Assembly: GCA_028284225.1 (NCBI GenBank)
Contig: JANQSD010000013.1
Coordinates: forward strand, 62,001-126,000
DNA length: 64,000 nucleotides
Origin: Arenicellales bacterium
GTDB lineage: Bacteria; Pseudomonadota; Gammaproteobacteria; Arenicellales; JAHEKD01
Direction: 5' to 3'
Shown: positions 16,857 to 27,269 of the stretch, in pieces
Layout: every line of letters begins with the position of its first letter
Numbering within the stretch: position 1 is the first letter of the stretch
Made by a program: the position numbers and the translations under genes
The notes under the pieces: model-generated
Database searches by the model: none
What the model saw: the letters and a program-made list of their open reading frames with translations, nothing else
What the model was told of the DNA's origin: nothing

Positions 16857-18074
16857 TCAGACCGATAGCAGCAATCGACCCGGATCTTCCAAGCAATCCT
16901 TGATTGTGACCAGGAAACGGACTGCTTCTGCACCATCAATAATGCGGTGGTCATAGGATAGTGCCAGGTACATCATTGGCCGTATTTTAACTTCACCGTT
17001 TACAGCCATGGGTCGTTGCACAATATTATGCATACCCAGGATACCGCTTTGCGGCGGATTAATAATCGGTGTAGACATCATCGAGCCAAATGTTCCGCCG
17101 TTAGTGATAGTAAATGTACCGCCGGTCATTTCGTCCATGGTGATGGCGCCTTTTTGGGCTTTTTGACCGTAATTAACGATTGCCTGCTCGATTTCGGCAA
17201 AACTTTTTTCATCGCAGTTACGAACAACCGGCACCACAAGGCCGCGAGGAGAAGATACAGCAATACCGATATCGTGGTAATCATGATAGATGATGTCGGT
17301 TCCCTCCACGGCCGCATTAATCACAGGATAGCGCTTTAAGGCTTCAACACTGGCTTTAACAAAGAACGACATAAAGCCCAATTTTGCCCCATGTTTATCG
17401 GCAAAAGCCTGTTTGTATCTGGAGCGTAACGCCATCACCTCAGTCAAATCAACTTCATTGAAGGTAGTCAAAATTGCTGCTGTTTGTTGAGATTGCACCA
17501 ATCGGTTAGCTATAGTTTGACGCAAACGTGTCATTGGCTCACGTCTTTGCTCACGACCTCCAGCTGATGTGGCAGCGGTTGGAGCTGCAGGAGTTTCAGG
17601 TTCCGGAGCCGCTGCTGACTGTGCTTGATTTAAATGATTCTGCACATCCTCTTTAGTGATACGTCCATCTTTGCCTGTGCCGCTGATTTGCGAGGCATCA
17701 AGATTATGCTCAGCAAGCAGGGCAGTAACGGCAGGACCATGTCTATCATCGTCTGTGGAGGTTGTACTTTGCTCTGCAGCAGGTTCTGCAACTTCCTCGG
17801 TAGATTCAGTTGCGGCAGGCGCTGCATCAGCAACCGCGCCGGGTGTTAAAATTGCGATAATCTCCTGGGCAGTCACTGTATCACCGGATTCACGTTTTAA
17901 TTCAGTAATCACACCATCTTCTGGAGCCGGTACTTCAAGTACTACCTTATCGGTTTCTATATCGACTATATTTTCGTCACGTTTAACACTGTCACCGACA
18001 TTTTTGTGCCAGTCCAAAAGTGTTGCTTCTGCGACAGATTCAGGTAGAACGGGTACTTTAACTTCAATGGTCAT
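16857..18074 (-). CDS. sucB: 2-oxoglutarate dehydrogenase E2, dihydrolipoyllysine succinyltransferase
   Basis: 405 residues, standard length. One lipoyl domain with [13 protein letters not shown] (lipoyl Lys43), an Ala/Pro/Glu-rich linker, the E1/E3-binding domain ([20 protein letters not shown]), a second linker and the catalytic domain ending in [19 protein letters not shown] (His376, Asp380). It passes succinyl groups to CoA in the TCA cycle. Lies 12 bases downstream of sucA in the same operon. No lpd gene follows on this strand, although sucA-sucB-lpd is a frequent order; the nearest E3-like gene is convergent at 15304-16743. Confidence 0.98.
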   Translation of the reverse strand: MTIEVKVPVLPESVAEATLLDWHKNVGDSVKRDENIVDIETDKVVLEVPAPEDGVITELKRESGDTVTAQEIIAILTPGAVADAAPAATESTEEVAEPAAEQSTTSTDDDRHGPAVTALLAEHNLDASQISGTGKDGRITKEDVQNHLNQAQSAAAPEPETPAAPTAATSAGGREQRREPMTRLRQTIANRLVQSQQTAAILTTFNEVDLTEVMALRSRYKQAFADKHGAKLGFMSFFVKASVEALKRYPVINAAVEGTDIIYHDYHDIGIAVSSPRGLVVPVVRNCDEKSFAEIEQAIVNYGQKAQKGAITMDEMTGGTFTITNGGTFGSMMSTPIINPPQSGILGMHNIVQRPMAVNGEVKIRPMMYLALSYDHRIIDGAEAVRFLVTIKDCLEDPGRLLLSV

Positions 18075-18086
18075 TGGGGTCTCCTT

Positions 18087-20897
18087 TTAACTATTCAGCG
18101 CCTGTTCTACCAGGGCTGCTTGCTGTATGTTGTGTGTGCCGTAATAGCCGACTGCCGGTGAAGCTGAAGAAGGCCGGCCGGCATAGCGTAAAACTCGATC
18201 TGGATCTGAAGAGTCGCGAACACAGCCATATATCCGGTCGCGAATCTGTCGATAACAACCCTGGTTTTGCGGCTCTTCCTGACACCAGACCAGATCAGTT
18301 GCGTTTGTGTATTGGGCCAAAATTTCTTTTACATCATCGTAAGGGAAGGGATAAAGCTGTTCGATACGCACAATTGCAACATCTTCACGATTATCTGCAT
18401 CACGTTTTCCAACCAAATCGTAATAAACTTTTCCGGCGCAAAATAATATGGATTTGATTTTTTCCGGTGACTGGGCCGCAACCGCATCATCGATAACATT
18501 TAAGAACTGGCCGTTGGCTAAATCATCTAGTGTCGATACGGCTGCTTTATGTCGCAATAAACTTTTGGGCGACATGATGATCAACGGATGCCGATAGTTG
18601 CGAATCTGTTGCCGGCGCAATAAATGAAAAATTTGTGACGGATTGCTGGGGACGCATACCTGCATATTATTACCGGCACAAAGCTGCATAAATCTTTCCA
18701 ACCTGGCCGAGGAGTGTTCAGGTCCCTGGCCCTCGTAGCCGTGAGGTAATAACATCACCAATCCTGACAGGCGTGACCACTTGGTTTCGCCACTGCTGAT
18801 GAATTGGTCAATGACTACCTGGGCACCATTGGCAAAATCACCAAATTGCGCCTCCCAGATAACCAGCGTTCGGGGCTCGGTTGTGCAATAACCATATTCA
18901 AAGGCCAGTACTGCTTCTTCAGATAATAAAGAATTAATAACAGTGTAAGCATGTGGTCGATCAGTTAAATTCTCCAAAGGGGTATAAGTAGAACGGTCAT
19001 TTTGATTATGCAGTACTGCATGTCTATGGAAAAACGTACCACGACCACAATCCTGACCGGATAAACGTACACTATGGCCCTCATCAACTAATGTGGCATA
19101 AGCCATGATCTCGGCGAAACCCCAATCCATGGGTTGTTCTCCATTGGCCATTTTGGTGCGGTCATCCATGATTTTCTTAACTCGTGGATGTAGCGTAAAA
19201 CCTTCAGGCAATTGTTGCAGCTGGTTATTAAGTCTTGCAATATTGGCGGGGGCAACTGCTGTATAAGCAGGTGATTGCCAAGTATTGCCAATATAGGTTG
19301 ACCAATCAACCATCAATACTGCTTTGTTTGGATCAATAACCTGACCGGCTACCACTCGGCCATCATCCAGTGCATCTCTATAATTATCAACCAGTTGTTG
19401 CGCTTCACCGGGGCTGATCACGCCTTCGGTTTCAAGCTTTTCCGCGTAAAGCTGACGTGTTGTTGGATGTTTTTTAATGGTTTTGTACATGATCGGCTGT
19501 GTTACCATGGGCTCATCTGCTTCGTTATGACCATGACGCCGATAGCAAATTAAATCAATCACCACATCGCGTTTGAATTTGATTTTAAACTCCAAGGCCA
19601 ATTTCCCTGCGAAAATAACAGCATCCGGATCATCAGCATTGACATGAAGAATAGGTGACTGCACCAGCTTGGCCACCTCGGTACAGTAGAGCGTTGAGCG
19701 TGAATCCAAAGGATTGCTGGTCGTAAATCCGATCTGATTATTCACTACGATATGGATAGTGCCACCCGTTCGATAACCACGGGTCTGGGCCATGTTAAGT
19801 GTTTCCATGTTCACACCCTGACCAGCAAACGCTGCATCGCCATGTATCAGAATAGGGATATTCTGATTCATTTCAACATCATGACGCCTGTCTTGTCTGG
19901 CACGAACTGAGCCGATCACAACAGGATTGATGATCTCCAGATGTGAAGGATTAAACGACAAAGCCAAATGCACAGGGCCGCCTGGAGTCATAATATCTGA
20001 AGAAAATCCCATGTGATATTTAACATCACCCATATTGGTGTCTTCAGTAATATGTTTGCCCTCGAATTCATCAAATAAGCTGGCTGGTGCTTTGCCAAGG
20101 ATATTGACGAGCACATTCAAGCGGCCCCGGTGCGCCATGCCGATGACAATTTCTTTGGCCTGCATTTCACCTGAACGCTGAATTAAATCGTTCAATAATG
20201 GAATTAGAGAATCGCCACCTTCCAGTGAAAAGCGTTTTTGCCCCACATATTTAGTGTGCAAATAACGCTCCATACCCTCAGCCATGGTCAAACGTTGCAG
20301 AACATTTTTCCTTAATTCCGGTGACTCTTTGAATCGACCCGATACTGTTTCAATACGTTCATGCAACCATTGCAGTTCCTCGGCATCGGTGATATGGGAA
20401 AATTCAATCCCAAGGCTACCGCAGTAAGCATCATTAAGAATCGACAATAGTTGCCTTAACGACATTTCACTGCCAGCAGCGAAATCGCCTGTCTGAAATA
20501 CAGTATCCAGATCATTTTCAGACAGATTGTTATAGGCTAACTCCAGGTCAGGAGCATTAGGTTTTACTGTCAAATCCAACGGGTCGAGATCAGCCATCAA
20601 ATGGCCGCGGTTTCGGTAAGCCTCAATCAGTTTTAGTACTCCGATTTGTTTAGTTAAGGCTTGTGGTGCAGCATGGCCATTGGTATATGTTGCTCTCTTG
20701 CTAGTATAGTGGCTGGCAGGTTTTGCCGGTGGAAGTTCACCTGTGCTCTTGAATTTCTCGAACGCTATTTGCCAGGATAAATCAACTGAAGAAGGATCTT
20801 CCAGATATTGCTTATAGAGTTCATCTAAAAAAGGGGCGTTTCCGCCACAAAGAATAGAAATATCGCCATTAGAGGAAGATTGATCAAACTCGCTCAT
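18087..20897 (-). CDS. sucA: 2-oxoglutarate dehydrogenase E1
   Basis: 936 residues, the full proteobacterial length. Thiamine-diphosphate-dependent decarboxylase of the oxoglutarate complex. The N-terminal targeting-type helix (FLDELYKQYLEDPSSVDLSW) engages E2; core motifs include GMAHRGRLNVL, LSFNPSHLEII, HGDAAFAGQGVNMETL, CYRRHGHNEADEP, GQDCGRGTFFHRHAV and the C-terminal GYYGTHNIQQ. Operon with sucB. The upstream 68 bases before dut are the likely promoter region, with no sdh genes nearby. Confidence 0.98.
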   Translation of the reverse strand: MSEFDQSSSNGDISILCGGNAPFLDELYKQYLEDPSSVDLSWQIAFEKFKSTGELPPAKPASHYTSKRATYTNGHAAPQALTKQIGVLKLIEAYRNRGHLMADLDPLDLTVKPNAPDLELAYNNLSENDLDTVFQTGDFAAGSEMSLRQLLSILNDAYCGSLGIEFSHITDAEELQWLHERIETVSGRFKESPELRKNVLQRLTMAEGMERYLHTKYVGQKRFSLEGGDSLIPLLNDLIQRSGEMQAKEIVIGMAHRGRLNVLVNILGKAPASLFDEFEGKHITEDTNMGDVKYHMGFSSDIMTPGGPVHLALSFNPSHLEIINPVVIGSVRARQDRRHDVEMNQNIPILIHGDAAFAGQGVNMETLNMAQTRGYRTGGTIHIVVNNQIGFTTSNPLDSRSTLYCTEVAKLVQSPILHVNADDPDAVIFAGKLALEFKIKFKRDVVIDLICYRRHGHNEADEPMVTQPIMYKTIKKHPTTRQLYAEKLETEGVISPGEAQQLVDNYRDALDDGRVVAGQVIDPNKAVLMVDWSTYIGNTWQSPAYTAVAPANIARLNNQLQQLPEGFTLHPRVKKIMDDRTKMANGEQPMDWGFAEIMAYATLVDEGHSVRLSGQDCGRGTFFHRHAVLHNQNDRSTYTPLENLTDRPHAYTVINSLLSEEAVLAFEYGYCTTEPRTLVIWEAQFGDFANGAQVVIDQFISSGETKWSRLSGLVMLLPHGYEGQGPEHSSARLERFMQLCAGNNMQVCVPSNPSQIFHLLRRQQIRNYRHPLIIMSPKSLLRHKAAVSTLDDLANGQFLNVIDDAVAAQSPEKIKSILFCAGKVYYDLVGKRDADNREDVAIVRIEQLYPFPYDDVKEILAQYTNATDLVWCQEEPQNQGCYRQIRDRIYGCVRDSSDPDRVLRYAGRPSSASPAVGYYGTHNIQQAALVEQALNS

Positions 20898-20965
20898 ACT
20901 CTGCTTTCCGTTATCTTGTCTGTGGTGTAATTATATGTGAATTTCTAAAGCGCTGGCTACTTTGT

Positions 20966-21433
20966 TTATTGCTGTTTGGTGATACCTGTGTGTCCAAAAC
21001 CGCCTTCGCCTCGCTCAGTTGAAATAAAGTCATCGACTTGTTCGAAATCACATTGAAGTACGGGTATGAAAACCATCTGAGCAATGCGGTCACCAGGCTC
21101 GATGCTGTAACTGGTCTGTGATCGATTCCAGACAGATATAAACACCTGTCCCTGATAATCAGAATCAATCAGACCGGTTAGATTTCCGAGCACAATGCCA
21201 TGCTTGTGACCCAGGCCAGAGCGCGGCCATAAAACCGCGGCGATATTAGGATCACCGATATTGATCGCCATCCCTGAGGGAATTAACTCCGTTTGCCCCG
21301 GTTCAATAACAATCGCTTGTTCAACACAGGCTCGTAAATCCAAACCTGCCGAGCCCTGGGTTGCATAATGAGGCAAACCAAATTCGGTTTTTAATCGTTC
21401 ATCAAGAATTTTGAGTTGAATTTTTTTGTTCAT
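20966..21433 (-). CDS. dut: dUTP diphosphatase
   Basis: I choose ATG 21433 ([14 protein letters not shown]), as in other Dut proteins, over an upstream ATG at 21457 that adds eight residues. 155 residues, the usual trimeric dUTPase size. All five family motifs are visible: [19 protein letters not shown] (motif 2), [15 protein letters not shown] (motif 3), [11 protein letters not shown] (motif 4) and [10 protein letters not shown] (motif 5). It hydrolyses dUTP to dUMP, preventing uracil incorporation. Its start overlaps the end of coaBC by 32 bases, so the two are coupled. Confidence 0.97.
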   Translation of the reverse strand: MNKKIQLKILDERLKTEFGLPHYATQGSAGLDLRACVEQAIVIEPGQTELIPSGMAINIGDPNIAAVLWPRSGLGHKHGIVLGNLTGLIDSDYQGQVFISVWNRSQTSYSIEPGDRIAQMVFIPVLQCDFEQVDDFISTERGEGGFGHTGITKQQ

Positions 21434-22625
21434 ACTGATTGGTAATAATGGAAACAAGTTGACTGGATAAATTTGTTTTTGAATCAGGTCCGATATTAAG
21501 CATTTGATTATTGTCGATAACTAGTAGCTGGTTTTCATCTTGTCCGAATGCTTTGCCGTGACCCACTTCATTAGCAATAATCATATCGAGGTTTTTGTTT
21601 TTAAGCTTTTGCTTGGCATAATCAGCAACATCATTAGTTTCTGCTGCAAAACCAACCGCAAAAGGTGGCTGGGCTAATTGAGTAACACTTTGCAAAATAT
21701 CAGGATTACGTATTAATTTGACATGCAATTCATCGTTGTTTTTCTTGATTTTTTGATCGGCAACCAGCTCAGGCCGATAATCAGCAACAGCAGCAACACT
21801 AATGAAAATATCAGTCTGTTCGATATGCGCATGAACAGCTTGATACATATCTTGTGCAGATTGCACTGAAACAAAATCTACATTTGCTGGTTTGGCTAAA
21901 GCTGTTGGACCGCTGATCAGTGTTGTTGGGAATTTCTTGTTGGCAAATGCAGCAGCAATACTGTAGCCCATTTTACCTGAGCTGTGATTAGTTAAACCTC
22001 TGACCGGGTCGAGCGCCTCCCAGGTTGGGCCGGCAGTGATGAGAATTTTGGGTTTGTTGGGGGCGGAGTCGGTATTCGTTATTGGTTTAATCTGAGAAGC
22101 CAGGGCTTCGATAATGGCACTTGGTTCCAACATCCTCCCGGGGCCTGTTTCACCACATGCCTGATCGCCTGAATCCGGCCCTAGAAGCTTGATACCGCGT
22201 TTGCTGATTACAGCAAGATTGTCCTGTGTTGCTTGATTTTGCCACATTTGATGATTCATGGCCGAAGCAATATATATGGGTGCAGTTGTTGCCAGGCAAA
22301 GTGTAGTTAGCAGGTCATCTGCCAGCCCATGAGCCAGCTTAGCAATAAAATCGGCACTGGCCGGTGCAATAATAACTTTGTCAGCCCAACGAGCCAGATC
22401 GATATGATCCATGCCTGATTCGGCTTCTGCATCGAGTAGTGTATCGCGGACTTGATGGCCGCTAACCGCCTGTAAGGTTAATGGCGTAATAAAATGCTTG
22501 GCTCCATTGGTCATTACCACCCTGACATCGGCACCTTGCTCTCGAAGGCGACGGATCAAAATAGGGGCCTTGTAGGCAGCGATTCCGCCTGTGACCCCAA
22601 CAATTATGTTGCATTGTATACTCAT
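21402..22625 (-). CDS. coaBC: Bifunctional phosphopantothenoylcysteine decarboxylase/synthetase
   Basis: 407 residues. The N-terminal CoaC flavodoxin-like half opens [20 protein letters not shown] and has the ASAMNHQMW motif with its active-site His region and GETGPGRM. The C-terminal CoaB half begins [20 protein letters not shown] and contains AAVADYRP and KLIRNPDIL. It carries out two steps of coenzyme A synthesis from 4'-phosphopantothenate. Followed by dut; divergent from radC (40 bases between). panC, an upstream pathway enzyme, is at 40.5 kb. Confidence 0.98.
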   Translation of the reverse strand: MSIQCNIIVGVTGGIAAYKAPILIRRLREQGADVRVVMTNGAKHFITPLTLQAVSGHQVRDTLLDAEAESGMDHIDLARWADKVIIAPASADFIAKLAHGLADDLLTTLCLATTAPIYIASAMNHQMWQNQATQDNLAVISKRGIKLLGPDSGDQACGETGPGRMLEPSAIIEALASQIKPITNTDSAPNKPKILITAGPTWEALDPVRGLTNHSSGKMGYSIAAAFANKKFPTTLISGPTALAKPANVDFVSVQSAQDMYQAVHAHIEQTDIFISVAAVADYRPELVADQKIKKNNDELHVKLIRNPDILQSVTQLAQPPFAVGFAAETNDVADYAKQKLKNKNLDMIIANEVGHGKAFGQDENQLLVIDNNQMLNIGPDSKTNLSSQLVSIITNQYEQKNSTQNS

Positions 22626-22665
22626 GGGGGGTAAAGTTTACTGTAGTTACACATGGAGGTGTTAG

Positions 22666-23343
22666 ATGATTACACTAAATAAATGGCCCAAGGAAGAGCG
22701 CCCGAGAGAGAAACTACTTAGGTTTGGACCACGAAGTCTGAGCGATGCAGAGCTTATCGCAATTTTATTGCGAGTCGGGACGAAGGGAAAAACAGCCATT
22801 GATGTAGCTCGCTTATTGCTAAAATCACATGGCAGCCTGCGTTCAATATTCAATTCTTCAGTCGATTCGCTTTGTCAGCATCAGGGCATTGGCGAGTCTA
22901 AGGCCGTACAGCTTTATGCAGCCCTGGAATTAGGTCAGCGATTACAAAAAGAAAAACTCTTGCGGCAAGAAGGCCTGACATCGCCAAGGGATTGTGAAGA
23001 CTATTTAAGATCCTGGCTTAATGACAAGCCTTATGAATGTTTTGTCTGTATATTTTTGGATAACAAAAATCGGGTAATCAGTTGTGAGGAGCTATTTCGC
23101 GGTACTATAGACCAGGTCAGTGTTTATCCTCGTGAAGTGCTGAGAACAGCCCTGGAGAAACAATCCAGCGCAATTATTGTGGCCCATAATCACCCTTCAG
23201 GTGTAGCCGAACCCAGTGTTGCAGATGTTGAAATAACAGAAAGACTCAAAAAATCACTTGAGTTGCTCAATATCCGATTATTAGATCATTTGATTATGGG
23301 GGAGCAGGGTGCAGTTTCACTGGCAGAAAGAGGATATTTGTAG
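22666..23343 (+). CDS. radC: RadC-family JAB/MPN-domain protein
   Basis: 225 residues, full length. Helix-hairpin-helix-like N-terminus (RPREKLLRFGPRSLSDAELI) and a C-terminal JAB metalloprotease-type domain with the zinc signature AHNHPSGVAEPSVADVEIT near residue 174 (H-x-H-P-S-G ... D). Despite the name, a DNA-repair role is not established for this family. Divergent from coaBC, the usual gammaproteobacterial arrangement radC / coaBC-dut. Confidence 0.97.
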   Translation: MITLNKWPKEERPREKLLRFGPRSLSDAELIAILLRVGTKGKTAIDVARLLLKSHGSLRSIFNSSVDSLCQHQGIGESKAVQLYAALELGQRLQKEKLLRQEGLTSPRDCEDYLRSWLNDKPYECFVCIFLDNKNRVISCEELFRGTIDQVSVYPREVLRTALEKQSSAIIVAHNHPSGVAEPSVADVEITERLKKSLELLNIRLLDHLIMGEQGAVSLAERGYL

Positions 23344-23409
23344 ATTTTTCAGCGTTTTAGGCTACCAAATTCAATCATTTTTTGGTATAAATGCCAACCT
23401 TTGTGAAAA

Positions 23410-23423
23410 GGCCGTTAACGGCC
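23410..23423. other. 14-bp palindrome in the rpmB leader
   Basis: GGCCGTTAACGGCC, a perfect palindrome, 31 bases before the rpmB start. It could form a leader hairpin. No evidence separates regulation by a protein from chance. Confidence 0.4.
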
Positions 23424-23454
23424 GGATAAATAATCGTAATTGACGGATTAAATC

Positions 23455-23691
23455 ATGTCTAGAGTATGTCAGGTAACCGGTAAGCGAACAGTACGTGGAA
23501 ATAATGTTTCGCACGCGAATAATAAAACGCGTCGCAGCTTTTTGCCCAATCTGCATTATCGCCGTTTTTGGGTTGAAGATGAACAACGCTGGGTGAAACT
23601 GCGAGTTTCGCACGCCGGTCTTCGTATTATTGATAAAAAGGGCATTGACGTAGTGCTTAAAGAACTGCGTGCCCGTGGCGAAAAAGTTTAA
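23455..23691 (+). CDS. rpmB: Large ribosomal subunit protein bL28
   Basis: 78 residues, the standard bL28 size. Opens [20 protein letters not shown] and contains [12 protein letters not shown] and [16 protein letters not shown]. It carries one Cys (CQVTGK) and lacks the CxxC zinc site of C+ paralogues. 17 bases upstream of rpmG, the usual pair. Confidence 0.99.
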   Translation: MSRVCQVTGKRTVRGNNVSHANNKTRRSFLPNLHYRRFWVEDEQRWVKLRVSHAGLRIIDKKGIDVVLKELRARGEKV

Positions 23692-23708
23692 GACTTAAGG
23701 AGATAATC

Positions 23709-23864
23709 ATGCGCGATAAAATCAAATTAGTCTCATCGGCAGGAACAGGTCATTATTATACAACGACCAAAAACAAGCGTAATATGCCGGAAAAAATGCA
23801 AATCAAGAAATATGACCCGGTTGTACGCAAACATGTGGTCTATAAAGAAGCCAAGATTAAATAA
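23709..23864 (+). CDS. rpmG: Large ribosomal subunit protein bL33
   Basis: A 51-codon ORF too short for common ORF listings: [20 protein letters not shown], then [20 protein letters not shown] and ending KEAKIK. It is a zinc-free (C-) bL33 with no cysteine. AAGGAGAT sits eight bases before ATG. Same transcript as rpmB; an intrinsic terminator follows. Confidence 0.98.
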   Translation: MRDKIKLVSSAGTGHYYTTTKNKRNMPEKMQIKKYDPVVRKHVVYKEAKIK

Positions 23865-23885
23865 TTCAAGGCTAGAGTTCAGAAT

Positions 23886-23913
23886 AAAAAAGGCTCCATA
23901 AGGAGCCTTTTTT
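23886..23913. terminator. Bidirectional rho-independent terminator
   Basis: A6-GGCTCC-ATAA-GGAGCC-T6. A six-base GC stem flanked by A and T tracts, so it works in both directions: for rpmBG on plus and for the desaturase gene (ends 23936) on minus. Confidence 0.9.
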
Positions 23914-23935
23914 AGTTAATTTATCGCAAATTCGT

Positions 23936-25147
23936 TTACTGGATGACTGAATAACGCTTTAGTCTAAGCGAAAATTCCTCCAAGGCAGCAATTCCAGACT
24001 CTTCAGCGTGCTTACACCATTCCTGTAATGCCCCCAATGACGATTGGTGACTTTTGTCATGCCTGGCAGAGCAAATTTCCTGCAATTTGGTTTTCATCTG
24101 ATAAACCAATTGTAAATTATGATTTTGGTTTAATATCGACTGCAGTTTATTGCGGGCAGAATCATCCAGTGATGAAAATTCCTTGCGCATTAATAAATGC
24201 GCTTTTTTCAGGAGTTTAAATTCCTGTGGCTGGGCAGATTTGATTTTGTAAGATTCTTCACGACAGACTGTTTGAAGCACTTCACGGGTAAAATTGGACA
24301 TCACTTGAATTCGGTTATTTAACAGAGTTTTAACCGTGTCAAGATCGCAAATGTCCTTTACTTGCGGAGTTGTCTGAATTTTTGGAGCTATTTTTTTGAC
24401 TTTGGCCAGCCCAAATAATGCCAACAAGCGTATATATAACCAACCAATATCAAATTCATAAGGCCTTGCGGAAAATTTTGCCGAGCTGGCGTATGCATGA
24501 TGGTTATTATGTAATTCCTCACCACCGACAATTATCCCCCAGGGCACAATATTGCGGCTTGCATCAGGGGTCTCGTAATTGCGATAGCCGCTATGATGAC
24601 CAACACCATTAATCACTCCGGCCGCCCAAAAAGGTATCCAGAAAATTTCAACCAACCACATGGCAATACCGATTAAACCAAATAATGCCAAATTAATGGC
24701 TAAAAGTATAAATACGCCTATAAAAGACAAAGGGGTGTAAAGATTGCGTTCAATCCAGTCGTTAGGCGTACCATGGCGATACTGATCCAGATCGTTGGGT
24801 TCATTAGTGGCATCCCGGTACAATTTGACTCCACCTGTAAGGGCCGGTGGTAGTAACAGTTTGAAAAAATACTTTAACCCATGGATTTGCGGGCTATGTG
24901 GGTCATCTTCCGTTTCAACTTTGGCATGGTGTTTACGGTGTATGGCGACCCACTCCCAGGTAACCATTCCTGTTGTTAGCCACAGCCAGAACCTGAAAAA
25001 ATGACTGGCAAGCGGATGTAATTCAATCGCTCTGTGTGCTTGATGCCGATGCAGATAAAGTGTGACGCTAATAATTGTCAGGTGTGTGACAACCATAGTA
25101 ATCAGCAGATAAGCCCACCATGGTAACTCAAATAGGGGTAAATCCAT
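23936..25147 (-). CDS. Acyl-CoA / fatty acid desaturase
   Basis: 403 residues, membrane di-iron delta-9-type desaturase. The three histidine boxes are HRHQAH, HRKHH and HNNHH, separated by pairs of hydrophobic helices. The C-terminal ~150 residues (from about residue 255) are a hydrophilic helical region (FTREVLQTVCREESYKIKSA), longer than in the minimal desaturases. It makes unsaturated fatty acyl chains for membrane fluidity. Convergent with rpmBG, sharing the bidirectional terminator. Confidence 0.93.
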   Translation of the reverse strand: MDLPLFELPWWAYLLITMVVTHLTIISVTLYLHRHQAHRAIELHPLASHFFRFWLWLTTGMVTWEWVAIHRKHHAKVETEDDPHSPQIHGLKYFFKLLLPPALTGGVKLYRDATNEPNDLDQYRHGTPNDWIERNLYTPLSFIGVFILLAINLALFGLIGIAMWLVEIFWIPFWAAGVINGVGHHSGYRNYETPDASRNIVPWGIIVGGEELHNNHHAYASSAKFSARPYEFDIGWLYIRLLALFGLAKVKKIAPKIQTTPQVKDICDLDTVKTLLNNRIQVMSNFTREVLQTVCREESYKIKSAQPQEFKLLKKAHLLMRKEFSSLDDSARNKLQSILNQNHNLQLVYQMKTKLQEICSARHDKSHQSSLGALQEWCKHAEESGIAALEEFSLRLKRYSVIQ

Positions 25148-25242
25148 TTTGTACGATAACCTTGTGTACCTTTTGTGTGAGCCGTAAGACTAGCAGAGCT
25201 TAGCAGAAATTTATAGTTTCAATTTGAATATGACAGTCATAT

Positions 25243-25641
25243 TCAGGAGGAGGATAAATCCAGCTTATATTTATTGCTGCTGGTGCCATGAACAGAGTCA
25301 TGAGCTTCTATCCACACTGTTTTGACTGTAGCAGGAATTTTTACACCGGATAAACTGCGGGTAAATGGTTGTTCATTGACATGAGGGTGCATTAATACAC
25401 GATTGCCTAATTCTTGACCGTCTTCAGTAATGACTCGCCAGCCATCCGCATAATGCTCCCAACCAGTGTCTGCATGACTTAAAGTCACATCAAAACGACA
25501 CACATTATTGTCACAGTCAGCTTTGGCATCGACTATTTCAACATCTCCTGCAAAACCAGGGGAAGAAAAAACAAATAAAAAGAAGAATAAAAAACGCGGA
25601 TTAACGTTGTCGGAATGAAATGCGGCCTTTGGATAAATCAT
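25243..25641 (-). CDS. Small exported protein of unknown function
   Basis: 132 residues. The signal peptide is [16 protein letters not shown], after which a mature domain begins [12 protein letters not shown]. The rest, with a Cys pair at [10 protein letters not shown], is typical of a conserved small periplasmic family I cannot name. It overlaps the 3' end of infA by 41 bases. The N-terminus in front of the signal is longer than usual ([15 protein letters not shown]), but no other start codon exists in frame. Confidence 0.75.
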   Translation of the reverse strand: MIYPKAAFHSDNVNPRFLFFFLFVFSSPGFAGDVEIVDAKADCDNNVCRFDVTLSHADTGWEHYADGWRVITEDGQELGNRVLMHPHVNEQPFTRSLSGVKIPATVKTVWIEAHDSVHGTSSNKYKLDLSSS

Positions 25642-25819
25642 AGGGTGTTAATTGTACGGTAACTTTGTCACCTTTCATAATACGGATATAGTTTTTGCGC
25701 ATTTTCCCGGAAATATGCGCAGTTACAACATGTCCGTTTTCAAGTTCCACCCTGAATTGGGTGTTAGGAAGGTTTTCAATAACGGTGCCTTCCATTTCAA
25801 TATAATCTTCTTTGGCCAT
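25601..25819 (-). CDS. infA: Translation initiation factor IF-1
   Basis: 72 residues, the exact usual length. S1-like OB fold: [20 protein letters not shown], then [20 protein letters not shown] and [12 protein letters not shown]. Binds the 30S A site during initiation. Downstream of the bpt and aat genes on the same strand, the gammaproteobacterial arrangement. Its end is overlapped by the small exported protein. Confidence 0.99.
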   Translation of the reverse strand: MAKEDYIEMEGTVIENLPNTQFRVELENGHVVTAHISGKMRKNYIRIMKGDKVTVQLTPYDLSKGRISFRQR

Positions 25820-25881
25820 ATATGTCCTAGGTTTATTACAGGGATCGCTAGTGTGCCTGATTTTTATCTAAAATCAAAGCA

Positions 25882-26577
25882 TTAAAGATCCGTCCATTTA
25901 CCATTTTTTAATATTTGTGCCGCATTAAATCTTGATTTATAGGCCATTTTTTGTGAGTTATGAATCCAGTAACCAAGATAGAGCCAGCCTCTGTTCATGG
26001 ATTTGGCCAATTCTATTTGCTTGATAATAGCAAACACCCCAAGACTTAATTTTTTCGATAGTTGTGGATCAAAAAAAGTATAAACCGCTGACAAACCATT
26101 ATTGAGAACATCCGTTATAGAAACGGCGACCAGTTGCCGGTTCAAACTGAATTCAATAATCATGGTCCGTACTTCCGTGGCTATCATGGATTCGAAATAA
26201 TCAAGTTTAGTATGCTTTTCCATGCCGCCATCGGGATGCCGTGCCTGCAAGTAGCGCTTGTAGAGTTCGAAGTGCTTTTCACTGAACCCACAATTCAATA
26301 ATTGATACTGAACGGCCTTGTTCTTATTCAATATACGTTTATGAGAGCGGTTCGGTGTAAATTTTGTGGTTGAAATTCGCAGAGGAATGCATTGGTTACA
26401 TTTCTGACAATGAGGGCGATATATAAGTTTGCCGCTACGTCTAAAACCGATATTTAATAGTTGGCTATATGTCGGCAGATTGACTTTTTCTTTGGGGTCC
26501 AGAAATAAAGTTGAAGCCTGACGATCTCTAAAATAGCCACAATCATGGGGACTTGAAAGATGTAATGAAACTTTCAT
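25882..26577 (-). CDS. bpt: Aspartate/glutamate leucyltransferase (arginyltransferase family)
   Basis: 231 residues. Transfers Leu from tRNA to N-terminal Asp or Glu of proteins, marking them for ClpSAP degradation. The N-terminal domain has the cysteine motif CGYFRDRQASTLFLDPKE and then RPHCQKCNQCIPLRI; the C-terminal catalytic part includes YLQARHPDGGM and YTFFDP, LGYWI. Its ATG overlaps the aat stop by four bases. No clpS or clpA in the window. Bpt versus Ate (arginine) specificity is inferred from the bacterial context. Confidence 0.95.
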   Translation of the reverse strand: MKVSLHLSSPHDCGYFRDRQASTLFLDPKEKVNLPTYSQLLNIGFRRSGKLIYRPHCQKCNQCIPLRISTTKFTPNRSHKRILNKNKAVQYQLLNCGFSEKHFELYKRYLQARHPDGGMEKHTKLDYFESMIATEVRTMIIEFSLNRQLVAVSITDVLNNGLSAVYTFFDPQLSKKLSLGVFAIIKQIELAKSMNRGWLYLGYWIHNSQKMAYKSRFNAAQILKNGKWTDL

Positions 26578-27269
26578 TTTAATTTTATCGGATCATAGTT
26601 CGACCAATTTTCTGCGTTTATTCGCTGGGTAGATACTTTAACTAATTTAGTAAATTTTTTCCTGCAAACATTACGGGCACCCAATCGCTCAACCAGGTCA
26701 CTGGGCAATTGACAGTCCAGCAAGTCATAATTCCAGACGTTGAGTTGTTTGACCAAGGTAATCAGTGCAAGTTTGGAGGATTCGCTAACCTTGCTGAACA
26801 TGCTTTCACCGAAAAATATTGACCCCAGTGCAACACCATAAACACCTCCACAAAGCTCATCGTTGTGCCAGCATTCAACCGAATGTGCAAAGCCGGCCTG
26901 ATGCAAGCGAATATATGCGTCCACCATGTCATCAGTGATCCAGGTGCCGTGTTCTGTGACCTGGTTTTTCCTCGGGGCTGAGCAATTAATAATGACCTGT
27001 TCAAAACAATGGTCGAAAGTAAATTTAAACTGATGCCGCTTGATTACTTTTTTAACACTACGTGGAATATGAAGTTGCTCTGGATAAATAACCATACGTG
27101 GTTCCGGTGACCACCACAATATTGGATCACCCGGATTGAACCAGGGGAAAATACCATTCTTATACGCACTGAGTAAGCATTCGATGGATAAATTACCGCC
27201 AACTGCTACTAAGCCATCCTTGTCTGCTTCTGTCGGATCGGGAAATTGATAACGAATCGCTGAGTCCAT
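26574..27269 (-). CDS. aat: Leucyl/phenylalanyl-tRNA--protein transferase
   Basis: 231 residues, typical size. Adds Leu or Phe to N-terminal Arg or Lys of substrates of the N-end rule. Motifs: FPDPTEADKDGLVAVGGNLS, YKNGIFPWFNPGDPILWWSP, EPRMVI and the active-site region CWHNDELCGGVYGVALGSIF. Coupled to bpt (4-base overlap); the GNAT-fold gene upstream ends one base before its ATG, so all three form an operon. Confidence 0.98.
   Translation of the reverse strand: MDSAIRYQFPDPTEADKDGLVAVGGNLSIECLLSAYKNGIFPWFNPGDPILWWSPEPRMVIYPEQLHIPRSVKKVIKRHQFKFTFDHCFEQVIINCSAPRKNQVTEHGTWITDDMVDAYIRLHQAGFAHSVECWHNDELCGGVYGVALGSIFFGESMFSKVSESSKLALITLVKQLNVWNYDLLDCQLPSDLVERLGARNVCRKKFTKLVKVSTQRINAENWSNYDPIKLK

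Noticed and set aside
16857-18074. lpd as part of the suc operon
   Set aside because: The E3-like gene is on the opposite strand and convergent, so it cannot share the sucAB transcript.
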